The position numbers and the translations under genes were made by a program. The notes below the pieces were generated by a model that ran no database searches, was not told the DNA's origin, and saw only the letters and a program-made list of their open reading frames with translations. A stretch of 64,000 bases of DNA from Nesterenkonia xinjiangensis (GTDB lineage: Bacteria > Actinomycetota > Actinomycetes > Actinomycetales > Micrococcaceae), in the NCBI RefSeq assembly GCF_013410745.1, contig NZ_JACCFY010000001.1, positions 1,984,001 through 2,048,000 on the forward strand. Reading direction: 5' to 3'. Shown here piece after piece: positions 8,505-15,727 of the stretch (position 1 is the stretch's first letter; each line of letters starts with the position of its first letter).

Positions 8505-9892
8505 GGGCCCACCTCTTGATCCATGCGGAGCTGCCGCCGGCGTTCACTATTCTTCCGAGCGCGCAGCAGCATCCTGCCCAACAGCATAGAGAGCAGCGCC
8601 GCCGCCAGCAGCACCAGCACCGAGATTCCCGTGCTGGCCAAGCCTTCATCCTGCTCGACCTCCGGTGCCGCCTCGGGGTCTGATCCTGCGTCAGAGTCGT
8701 CTGCAGGCGGCGTGGAGGGGTCAGGGGAGGGGCCGGGGGAGGGATCCGGCCCTGGCGGCGTCGTGGAGAGCTCCTCTCCTTCCGCCTCCGCATGCACCCG
8801 CAGGCTCGAGACCAGGCCCTGCATCCCCGGGCCGGCGCCTGGAGGCAGAGAGATGACCAGCCGCAGCCACCGGTCCTGCTCAGAGCTGTGCTCCATCATC
8901 CATTCCACGGAGTCATCGCGGCCCACTGCTCCACTGGACCGCAGCACCTGATGCCCGGACTCGCAGTGCGAGGTGTGGGCGTCGTCCGGGGCCTCAAGGC
9001 CCTCGGCGTCCTCCCACGGCTGGGCACAGGACTCCACTTGCACGTGCAGCGGGAACTCCCCGGAGCTGCTGATCCCGGTCCGCACCACCCCCGGATCAGG
9101 GGCCTCCACGGAGACGCCGACCTCCCACAGCGCTGAGGTGCCCGGCGCCAGATTCAAGGACGACTCCGGCCGGTAGGCCGAGGTCAGTCGCAGATGCTCG
9201 CCCTGGACGACTTCCACCACGGGCTGCTCTCGACTCGCCATGCCAGCCTGGGCAGGCGCCCCTGGGGACAGTCCGGCCATCCCGAGCCCCACCGTGGAGA
9301 CCAGGAGAGCGCTGGCGCCCATGCTGCCTGCGTGCCGGGGTCGATGCGGAGCATCGGGGGGATCGCCGCCGTCGGCGTCATCATCAGGCCCGTTCCGGGA
9401 GGAGGCTCCGCCCCGCGGCCAGAACGCCCACCCCACCAGCAGTGCCGCTGCCACGGTGATCGTGCCCATCATCCACGGATCCCCCATCCGGTGGATGGGC
9501 TGGGCCAGACCCGGCACCGACCACAGCACCTCGCGGACCTCCGTCACCGTGTAGGGGTGGGGGTCCTCGGAGTCGTTGGCATCGCCCTGCATGGTGATCA
9601 CACGTTCAGCGTCGGTCTCCCCTGGGATCACCGAGGTCACTCGGTGGGTCACCGGCATCGCCGCGGGCCGGTCCACCGTCACGACGTCGCCCACCGCGAT
9701 CTCCTCGGCTGGGATCTCCCGCACCACGGCCGCGGAGCCCTGCGGGATCGTGGGGTCCATGGAGCCGGTGCGGAACAGGATCAGCGAGATGCTGAAGAAA
9801 TGGGCGCAGATGACCAGCACGATCGCCGCCAGCCCCGCCACAGAGACGAGCCACAGCAGAGCCTCCACCAGCACATGACGCACTCTGGACAT
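8501..9892 (-). CDS. SipW-type signal peptidase I fused to a C-terminal LASTG-anchored domain
   Basis: 463 residues. The first ~150 form an S26B (ER/archaeal/SipW-like) signal peptidase: an N-terminal membrane helix, the nucleophile motif RTGSMDP (Ser44) and the His motif VTHRV (His83) in place of the Lys of classical LepB, then a GDAND box and a second membrane helix near residue 150. It should process the two SipW-dependent signal peptides encoded just upstream. Unusually, the chain continues with another hydrophobic segment (ASALLVSTVGLGMAGLSPGA), an exported-looking ~180-residue domain with two to three cysteines, a Pro-rich stretch and a LASTG motif with membrane helix and basic tail. 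I chose ATG 9892, 5 nt after the previous stop, over GTG 9931, which overlaps the upstream gene. Confidence 0.8.
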   Translation of the reverse strand: MSRVRHVLVEALLWLVSVAGLAAIVLVICAHFFSISLILFRTGSMDPTIPQGSAAVVREIPAEEIAVGDVVTVDRPAAMPVTHRVTSVIPGETDAERVITMQGDANDSEDPHPYTVTEVREVLWSVPGLAQPIHRMGDPWMMGTITVAAALLVGWAFWPRGGASSRNGPDDDADGGDPPDAPHRPRHAGSMGASALLVSTVGLGMAGLSPGAPAQAGMASREQPVVEVVQGEHLRLTSAYRPESSLNLAPGTSALWEVGVSVEAPDPGVVRTGISSSGEFPLHVQVESCAQPWEDAEGLEAPDDAHTSHCESGHQVLRSSGAVGRDDSVEWMMEHSSEQDRWLRLVISLPPGAGPGMQGLVSSLRVHAEAEGEELSTTPPGPDPSPGPSPDPSTPPADDSDAGSDPEAAPEVEQDEGLASTGISVLVLLAAALLSMLLGRMLLRARKNSERRRQLRMDQEVGP

Positions 9893-9897
9893 CGGAA

Positions 9898-10536
9898 TCA
9901 CTCGCTCGAGCTGGTGCCCACGGCGTGCCACAGCGGCGTGGCCGTGGCGCCCTGGACAGAGTTCGGAGCCTCGGACGACAGGGTCAGCTCCAGGCAGTAA
10001 TGGACCACCGCACCCTGGTTCCCTGCCACCGACTGGCTCGAACCGGCGTCACCGGTCAGTGACGTGCCGCGCGGGATCACCTGCGAGCCGCCCTCGAAGG
10101 TGGACGCGTTGCAGGTGGTGCCGGCCACAGTGCGCACTCCGTAGGTCATCGCAGAGGACAGTGTCCCGGTGTTGCCGTCGTCACCCTGCAGCTGCACGGT
10201 GCCGCCGACAGAGCCGGAGGCGGTGCGCACGCTGAACAGGGCATAGGTGCGTGCCCCCGGGGTGAGATTGCTGGTGGTCGAGAAACTCAGCTGGTGGGGG
10301 GCTTCAGCGGTCGTGGTCGAGTAGTTCGCGCCGTCGGGGGAGCCCTCCAGCGTGAAGTGACCCGCAGAGACGGTCCCGCCGGCGTATTCGGAGTCGTTCC
10401 ACGCCGCCAGGGTCACCGAGGCGCCGACGCCGAGGACGAGGCCGCTGGCCAGCAGCGCCCGGACCTGTCTCGACAGACGGCGCCGGCTCCGGCGACGACG
10501 GCGCTCCCTGCGAGTGGTGAGCGCCTGGTCTGTCAT
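9898..10536 (-). CDS. SipW-dependent-type signal peptide protein (TasA/camelysin-like), copy 2
   Basis: 212 residues. The N terminus has a very basic n-region (RRERRRRRSRRR), a hydrophobic core and the alternate signal motif TLAAWNDSEYAGG, which is the SipW-dependent type. The mature domain is Thr/Ser/Gly-rich and beta-type, starting near TVSAGHFTLEGSPDG. Related proteins form secreted fibres or matrix subunits. It overlaps the upstream paralogue (ATGA at 10533-10536), and the dedicated peptidase gene starts 5 nt after its stop. Its processing by that peptidase is inferred from signal type and gene order. The mature region has two cysteines (TTCNAST and VHYCLEL), possibly a disulfide. Confidence 0.8.
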   Translation of the reverse strand: MTDQALTTRRERRRRRSRRRLSRQVRALLASGLVLGVGASVTLAAWNDSEYAGGTVSAGHFTLEGSPDGANYSTTTAEAPHQLSFSTTSNLTPGARTYALFSVRTASGSVGGTVQLQGDDGNTGTLSSAMTYGVRTVAGTTCNASTFEGGSQVIPRGTSLTGDAGSSQSVAGNQGAVVHYCLELTLSSEAPNSVQGATATPLWHAVGTSSSE

Positions 10537-11165
10537 GGAGTGTCGACAGAGGTCGCGGTGACCTCCCAGATCACCTCGGTGGTGTCAGCCTGGACGAAGT
10601 CATCGTCGCTGGCCGAGACTTCGAAGCACAGCAGCACCGGGGTCCCGGCGGCTCCGTCACCGGCGGTGAGGTCGAAGGTGGTGGTGCTGCCGATTCCGGT
10701 GCTCAGGTCCGCACCTGAGGCCACCGAGGTGCCGGAGGAGGCGTCGGCGGCATTGCAGTTGTCAGGGTCCGCGTAGACCTCATAGGACATGTGGTCAGCA
10801 TTCTCACCGGAGGAGGAGACCACGCCGATGCCGTCAGAGGCCTCCACGGTGCCGTTGATCGTGGTGTCTGCGTCCAGCCGCACATAGAACGGGGCGTAGA
10901 CCGTCTGGCCCGGAGTCATGTTGTCCGCGGCGAAAGTCAGCTGAGCCGCCTCGGCGGCGGTGTCGTGCTCGTCATAGTCGCTGCCGTCGGTGGACCCCTC
11001 CAGGTTGAACGAGGCCGAGCCGAACAGCCCTTCGGCGAACTCGGAGTCGTTCCAGGCCGCCAGGGTGACAGCGGCGCCGACGCCGAGGACGAGGCCTCCG
11101 GCGAGCACGGCTTGGACCTTGCGGCGGCGGGTGGTCTTCTGCTCGGGCGTGCGGTTCTCGGTCAT
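10533..11165 (-). CDS. SipW-dependent-type signal peptide protein (TasA/camelysin-like), copy 1
   Basis: 210 residues from ATG 11165, chosen because GAGGGGA lies 6 nt upstream and the alternate signal peptide then begins at once (MTENRTPEQKTTRRRK, hydrophobic core, TLAAWNDSEFAEG). The mature region is acidic and beta-rich (ASFNLEGSTDGSDY) and parallels the next gene, so the two arose by tandem duplication; two cysteines (DNCNAA and VLLCFEV) are conserved in position. It is the first gene of the minus-strand operon running to 8034. A promoter-like sequence lies about 90 bp upstream. The likely role is a secreted structural or matrix protein. Confidence 0.8.
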   Translation of the reverse strand: MTENRTPEQKTTRRRKVQAVLAGGLVLGVGAAVTLAAWNDSEFAEGLFGSASFNLEGSTDGSDYDEHDTAAEAAQLTFAADNMTPGQTVYAPFYVRLDADTTINGTVEASDGIGVVSSSGENADHMSYEVYADPDNCNAADASSGTSVASGADLSTGIGSTTTFDLTAGDGAAGTPVLLCFEVSASDDDFVQADTTEVIWEVTATSVDTP

Positions 11166-11251
11166 GGGGTTCCCCTCATCGTGGTGAAGCTCCCCCACAT
11201 GCGTGCGTATGCGGCCCGGAAGCCCATGGCGCTCCGAGGAGAGTCTCCCTG

Positions 11252-11281
11252 AATGTAATGCGCGTAACCGAGTCCCGGCAA
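11252..11281 (-). promoter_or_regulatory. Possible promoter of the SipW operon with TACGCGC motif
   Basis: On the minus strand TTGCCG (11281-11276) and TACATT (11257-11252) are 18 bp apart. The sequence TTACGCGCATTA directly precedes the -10. A similar TACGCGCGTAA occurs upstream of the neighbouring HEPN gene (12754-12763), suggesting a shared regulator. Confidence 0.45.
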
Positions 11282-11299
11282 GGGGTCGTGACCGGTGGC

Positions 11300-12628
11300 T
11301 TAGTCCAGGGCGGGTGCGAGCCGCCGAAGCAGGGGGTTCCGTGCGAGGCCACGTGCCCACGCACTGGAGGGCACGCCCAGGTCACGCAGCAGGTTCAGCA
11401 CCACCACTGCGGCGGTGATGCCGACCAGTTCCTGCAGCTGGGCCGCTGAGTACCCGGAGGCCTCCCCGGTGTGGGTGAAGGAGTTCCTGACCCGCGCGGC
11501 CCGGTCCGCCCACTCTTGTGCCGGCAGGTTGACGGTGATCGTCTCGTCCAAGGAGACCCGCTCCGCCATGGCGGCGAGCTTGATCCGCAGTGTGGCGTCC
11601 TTGCGCTGGCGCTTGGAACGGCCGTCAGTGGTGGCGAACAGGGCCTCGGCCGAGGCGACGAGCACCAGGAGGTTCATCTCCGCGAAGCGGTGCGGTGAGC
11701 GCAGCGCGCCCATGAAGAGATCCACGGCGACCCGATGCTGGAGCCGGAGGGCATACCACCGGGGCAGCAGGGTCTCGAAGGGGGCGTCAGCAGAGGAGAA
11801 CACCAGGGTGCCGCCGCCGGCGGGCGGCCCGGCGTGGGCCAGGCCCTGCCGCCAGAACAGCGCGGCGTCAGGGGAATCCTGGTCTGTGCGGAGCTGCGCC
11901 CATAGGGGAGCGGGGGGCGCCAGGGTGGCCAAGGTGATCAGGTCCTGCACGGTGTGGAAGTGCTGGCGGACCTCGTCGACGGACAGGCCTGGGCCCTCAG
12001 CACTGAGCCGCATCGACAGCGGAGCCGGCCGGTCCTGCGCCTCCGGACCGAGCGGGCCCTGGCCGGGGCTTTCGGCTGCTGAAGGGCCTGCGGCGGCGCG
12101 CTCCACGGTGAAGTGCAGGGAGTGGGCATCGCGGGCGTGTGTGGTCAGGCAGGGCACAGCGATCCGCACGGGATCGATCGGCCCTGCGTCGAGGTCGTGC
12201 GTCGTCGCCGAGCCGGCGGGAGTCATCCATGAGGCGAGTTCCGGAATCTCGGCGACGGCCTCCTGGAAGCAGTGCTCGTCGGCCGAGTCCACTCGTGCGC
12301 CGCGCAGCACCACATCTGCCACCAGATCCTCTGCGGAGGCCTTGTTCTCGGGGTTCTCGGGGTCGGCGAACTCGAGTCCTGTGACGCCCAGCAGCGTGAT
12401 CGGTTCGCCCGGGATCTGCCCGGCGGATGAGCCCGTCTCCCCGTGGCAGACGGCGTCATCGGCGGTCGGAGCGCCGGAGGCTGCGAGCGCGCGTGTGGAG
12501 CTCGCCGACGGTTCCCCCAGTATGAGCCGGCCGCCGGTGGAGATGCTGAAGGTCAGAATGCCGCCGCGACGGTCAGTCGCGGCGGCCGCGGGCCACCAGG
12601 TGCCCGAGAGTCGATGGTGCAGGGTCAC
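11300..12628 (-). CDS. ApeA-like HEPN domain protein, copy 1
   Basis: 442 residues from GTG 12628 (GAGGAA Shine-Dalgarno 9 nt upstream; no nearby ATG fits). The N terminus (LSGTWWPAAA...GGILTFSISTGGRLIL) matches the ApeA N-terminal beta domain as I remember it. The C-terminal ~130 residues are a HEPN domain: SAEALFATTDG, a helical basic stretch (RSKRQRKDATLRIKLAAM), then RNSFTH at residues 381-386, a canonical Rx4H RNase motif, and a final helix ending LLRDLGVPSS. ApeA proteins are known anti-phage HEPN ribonucleases, activated by unknown means. A full-length paralogue (24203-25585) lies in the exopolysaccharide operon. The gene sits 134 bp upstream of the SipW/TasA-like operon on the same strand. 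Regulatory or defence use is inference. Confidence 0.7.
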   Translation of the reverse strand: MTLHHRLSGTWWPAAAATDRRGGILTFSISTGGRLILGEPSASSTRALAASGAPTADDAVCHGETGSSAGQIPGEPITLLGVTGLEFADPENPENKASAEDLVADVVLRGARVDSADEHCFQEAVAEIPELASWMTPAGSATTHDLDAGPIDPVRIAVPCLTTHARDAHSLHFTVERAAAGPSAAESPGQGPLGPEAQDRPAPLSMRLSAEGPGLSVDEVRQHFHTVQDLITLATLAPPAPLWAQLRTDQDSPDAALFWRQGLAHAGPPAGGGTLVFSSADAPFETLLPRWYALRLQHRVAVDLFMGALRSPHRFAEMNLLVLVASAEALFATTDGRSKRQRKDATLRIKLAAMAERVSLDETITVNLPAQEWADRAARVRNSFTHTGEASGYSAAQLQELVGITAAVVVLNLLRDLGVPSSAWARGLARNPLLRRLAPALD

Positions 12629-13189
12629 AGTAGGGATTCCTCAGAGCGGAAGGGTATGTCGCAGTCCCGCAGAGTGAACCTCGCAGGCGGGGTTGCGGGC
12701 AGGGTCGGGGGTGTCGCCCCAGCCTTGTCACGACTGCGTGCCAGACTTCAGCTTACGCGCGTAGCCGCACGACGGGGCGACCGTCATAATGCACTCATTG
12801 AAGCACCACTCGGCGGCCGGGGTCGAAACTCGTCAGTCACATTCTTCTGACCTGGGGCTCGGCCAAAGCGGGTGGGCACTCTGCCTGCCTGAGCAGATCA
12901 CTGCGGATGCCGGCTTGCGCCGATGTCCTCCGATCCAGGGGGCGGTCAGAGCGCTTGCACAGAGACAGGGGGAATTCCACAAACATTTTCTATTGGTTTA
13001 AATTTTGATGTAGTCTTGGCATAGTTCATGGTAATTCATTTCGTTTCGGGAACCAACTGTTGCGGTTAATCGAGTTGTCCTGCTCCTGACATGGGTGGCC
13101 TGTTCTTCGCGTTCCAGGCCGGGGCATCCGAACCAGAGCGGATGTCCTTCCGGCTGCAGCCGTAGCGGGGAACCAGCGATCAAGGACGA
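12629..13189. other. 560-bp divergent intergenic region with palindrome and AT-rich island
   Basis: This separates the minus-strand HEPN gene from the plus-strand LuxR pair. It contains the perfect palindrome TACGCGCGTA (12754-12763) and an unusually AT-rich stretch (about 12979-13061, including ttggtttaaattttgatg) in otherwise GC-rich DNA, which probably carries the LuxR-pair promoter. I see no convincing coding sequence, and could not pick one -35/-10 pair with confidence. Confidence 0.6.
12754..12763. promoter_or_regulatory. Palindromic operator-like site TACGCGCGTA
   Basis: A perfect 10-bp palindrome about 130 bp upstream of the HEPN gene start. On the minus strand its context (CGGCTACGCGCGTAA) resembles CGGTTACGCGCATTA near the SipW operon promoter. 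LuxR-type HTH proteins commonly bind such dyads, and two LuxR proteins are encoded just downstream. Confidence 0.35.
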
Positions 13190-15727
13190 ATGATGCTCGA
13201 GACTCACCCGTTCGGCCTCGAGAGGGCCCCTTGTCTCCCTCGAGGAGCGTCCTTCGCGCTCGCCCGCGCCGCTCTGAGTCGGCACATCGCCGACGCCGTG
13301 GCACCCGTGGTCCTGATCTCGGGACCATACGGCTCTGAACGAACTGGACTGATCCCTCACAGCGCGCCCCGGGGATGGGCCGCTGTGGAGCTCGTCCCCT
13401 CGCAGGAGATCCAGGGCGCCCCACTGACGCGTCGGCTCGAGGTGCTGGACAATTTCAGCGGACCTGCTCATGAGGCGGCCACGTCGCTGCTGTCGGACCC
13501 GGCGGCCGATCCCGACCTCGAGCGCATCTTCGTCTTCGCCCACGCGGACCTGCTCGACGACGAATCGCTGGCCGTCATCGACGAGCTGGTCCGCAGCCAG
13601 CGGATCGTCGTCCTGCTGTCCAGCATGGCATCGTCGCACCTCGCCCTGCGGTTCGCCAGGGTGCTGAACAGTCCGCGCGGCCTCCACCTGGAGTTGGCCC
13701 CGCTGAGCCTGGAAGAGACTCAAGACCGTCTGGCTCAGCAGCTCGAGGAGCCTCCGACGGCGGCTCTGACCCGGTATCTCCACACATGCTCTGACGGAGC
13801 CCCAGAGAGTCTCATGCGCCTGGCCCGCAGAGGACTCGCCGAAGGATGGATCGGCTCGGTGGACGCGCGCAGCGTGGTGCTGGGATCTCCGTCATGGATG
13901 GATCACCTGGAGGCTCAGGCCAGCCTCGATCGCCTGCGCACCAGAATCGGGGGTATCGCCCTCGATGCCCTGCGGGCCGTGGCCCTGCGCGGCGAGATGC
14001 CACTGGACGAGGCGATGTCGGTGTTCCAGCCGCATCGAACCCTCTTTTCGTTGGAAGAGTCCGGACTGCTCATGATCAGGCCGGAAGGGGTCTCGGTTCG
14101 CCGAGAGACTCACCGACAGGCACTCATCATGGCCCGCGAGCCGGTCTCTGACCCACCCTCGACCCCGGAGGGTGTTCTCCATACACGCTCCGTCGGTGCA
14201 GAGATCACCAGCGAGGCGGCACGCCGCACCGGCTGGGCGCTGCTCGAACGGGGCCTGCTGGCACAGGCGCGGTTCGTCGCGGAGGCCCTGCCGACCCAGG
14301 ACGCCTCACGGGGGACCCTCGAGGCCTGCTGTGACCTGGTGGCTGGCGCCCCTCGCCGGGCACTGCGTCAGCTCGTACCGATCGCAGCCGCCGGTGACCT
14401 GACCGCTGCCGCACTCATCGCCCTCATCCACGCCACTGTGCTCGAGGACACAAGAGCGGGGGCGCAGAGTCTCTCGAACCTCTCCGCCATGGCCGGCCAG
14501 GCGCCGGAGGTCCAGGACCTCATCGAGGCGCTCCGGCAGATCCACCTGTCACTCTGCGAGGACATGGGCAGCGAGGCTCCCGACGAGTCTGACCAGCTGC
14601 CTCCCAGCACTGAGGCCACCAGCCCCTGCCGGACACCCGCGACGTCAGCACTCGACCTGGCGGGCATGGGCCGCGTGCTCCTGCAAGTCCTGGAAGCTTT
14701 CTCTGAGGCCGCCGGGCAGTCGCCGTCCGCACCTGCGACAGTCGCGAAGATCTCGGAGATCTCCTTCCATGACGTCCCGATCGTCTGTGCCTCCTGGGCG
14801 GTCTCCTGTCTGGCAGCTGCCCGACTCCTGACTCTGCCGCAGGAGGACATCATTCCCGAGAGGTGGGTCCGGGGCGAGCCTCCGGGAAGATCGCTCCTGC
14901 GGGTCAACGCCACTGAGGCGCTCGAGATGCTGCACGCGATGATGTCCGGGGAGGGCACCGATGATCTGCGGCGCCGTATGGAGGACCTCTGGGCGCAGTA
15001 CGAGGGTGGACTGCCCCAGGGCTTCCTGCGGCGGCCCTTGCTGGAGGCCCTCGACTTCGCCGTCGAGGGTGGCCGGACGGAGGACCTTCTTGGCCCCACC
15101 GAGTACATTCCCCGACGGTCCGGCTCCATCACGGAAGCCTCCTGGGGCCACATGCTCACGGCGGTGGGCCGTGTGCTGGGTCTCGCCGCACGCGGTGACG
15201 TGAGCCAGGTCGACGTCGCACGGGAGCTTGCACCCGCATGCCTGGTGATGCGCAGACTGGTGATCCGGTGCGTAGTCCTGCGCGGAATTCACGAGCTTGA
15301 CGCCCCAACGCTGGCGGTGCTGGAGGCCCAAGCGCGCGCGTTGGACGTGGAGGACGAGATCCTCGACCTGTTGACGGCTCGGCTCACCGGAGACGCTCCG
15401 CGCTTCGCCATGGCTGCCGAACTGGTGGAGATCCACTGGCCTCGCAGCGGACTTGGCCGCAGCATCGGGGGGCGTCTCAGTGACCTGCGAAGAGCCGCGG
15501 AAGTTACCACGAAGACAGCAGGGCAGCGCGACCTCCTCTCGGCCCGGGAGCAGGAGGTCGCCGATCGTGTCTTTCAGGGCCTCTCGCTCGCCGAGATCGC
15601 AGACTCCCTGCGGATCTCCATCCGCACGGTGCAGAGCCACGTCCGCAACACCTATCGCAAGCTGGACATCAGGTCACGTACCGAACTGCGAGCCCGCCTG
15701 ACCGCCACGTCCCTGGACCGCCCATGA
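13190..15727 (+). CDS. Large LuxR/LAL-type transcriptional regulator, first of a coupled pair
   Basis: 845 residues, the size of LAL/MalT-like regulators. The C-terminal LuxR HTH spans about residues 783-835 (LSAREQEVADRVFQGLSLAEIAD, TVQSHVRNTYRKL). The N terminus has a STAND-like position VVLISGPYGSERTG where the Walker A Gly-Lys-Ser/Thr is degenerate (no Lys), and FVFAHADLLDDESL in a Walker B-like position, so ATP binding is doubtful. The middle is helical and repeat-like. It starts at ATG 13190, 5 nt after AAGGA. The next regulator overlaps it by 4 bp (ATGA). By position the pair probably controls the flanking matrix loci, directly upstream of the exopolysaccharide operon and divergent from the HEPN/SipW genes. 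Confidence 0.8.
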   Translation: MMLETHPFGLERAPCLPRGASFALARAALSRHIADAVAPVVLISGPYGSERTGLIPHSAPRGWAAVELVPSQEIQGAPLTRRLEVLDNFSGPAHEAATSLLSDPAADPDLERIFVFAHADLLDDESLAVIDELVRSQRIVVLLSSMASSHLALRFARVLNSPRGLHLELAPLSLEETQDRLAQQLEEPPTAALTRYLHTCSDGAPESLMRLARRGLAEGWIGSVDARSVVLGSPSWMDHLEAQASLDRLRTRIGGIALDALRAVALRGEMPLDEAMSVFQPHRTLFSLEESGLLMIRPEGVSVRRETHRQALIMAREPVSDPPSTPEGVLHTRSVGAEITSEAARRTGWALLERGLLAQARFVAEALPTQDASRGTLEACCDLVAGAPRRALRQLVPIAAAGDLTAAALIALIHATVLEDTRAGAQSLSNLSAMAGQAPEVQDLIEALRQIHLSLCEDMGSEAPDESDQLPPSTEATSPCRTPATSALDLAGMGRVLLQVLEAFSEAAGQSPSAPATVAKISEISFHDVPIVCASWAVSCLAAARLLTLPQEDIIPERWVRGEPPGRSLLRVNATEALEMLHAMMSGEGTDDLRRRMEDLWAQYEGGLPQGFLRRPLLEALDFAVEGGRTEDLLGPTEYIPRRSGSITEASWGHMLTAVGRVLGLAARGDVSQVDVARELAPACLVMRRLVIRCVVLRGIHELDAPTLAVLEAQARALDVEDEILDLLTARLTGDAPRFAMAAELVEIHWPRSGLGRSIGGRLSDLRRAAEVTTKTAGQRDLLSAREQEVADRVFQGLSLAEIADSLRISIRTVQSHVRNTYRKLDIRSRTELRARLTATSLDRP

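Noticed and set aside
9893-9931. GTG 9931 start for the signal peptidase
   Set aside because: It overlaps the upstream gene and adds 13 residues before the membrane helix; ATG 9892 just after the upstream stop fits better.
12443-12850. Plus-strand ORF of 135 codons across the HEPN gene start
   Set aside because: Arg/Gly-rich composition typical of shadow frames in GC-rich DNA, and it runs through the regulatory region.
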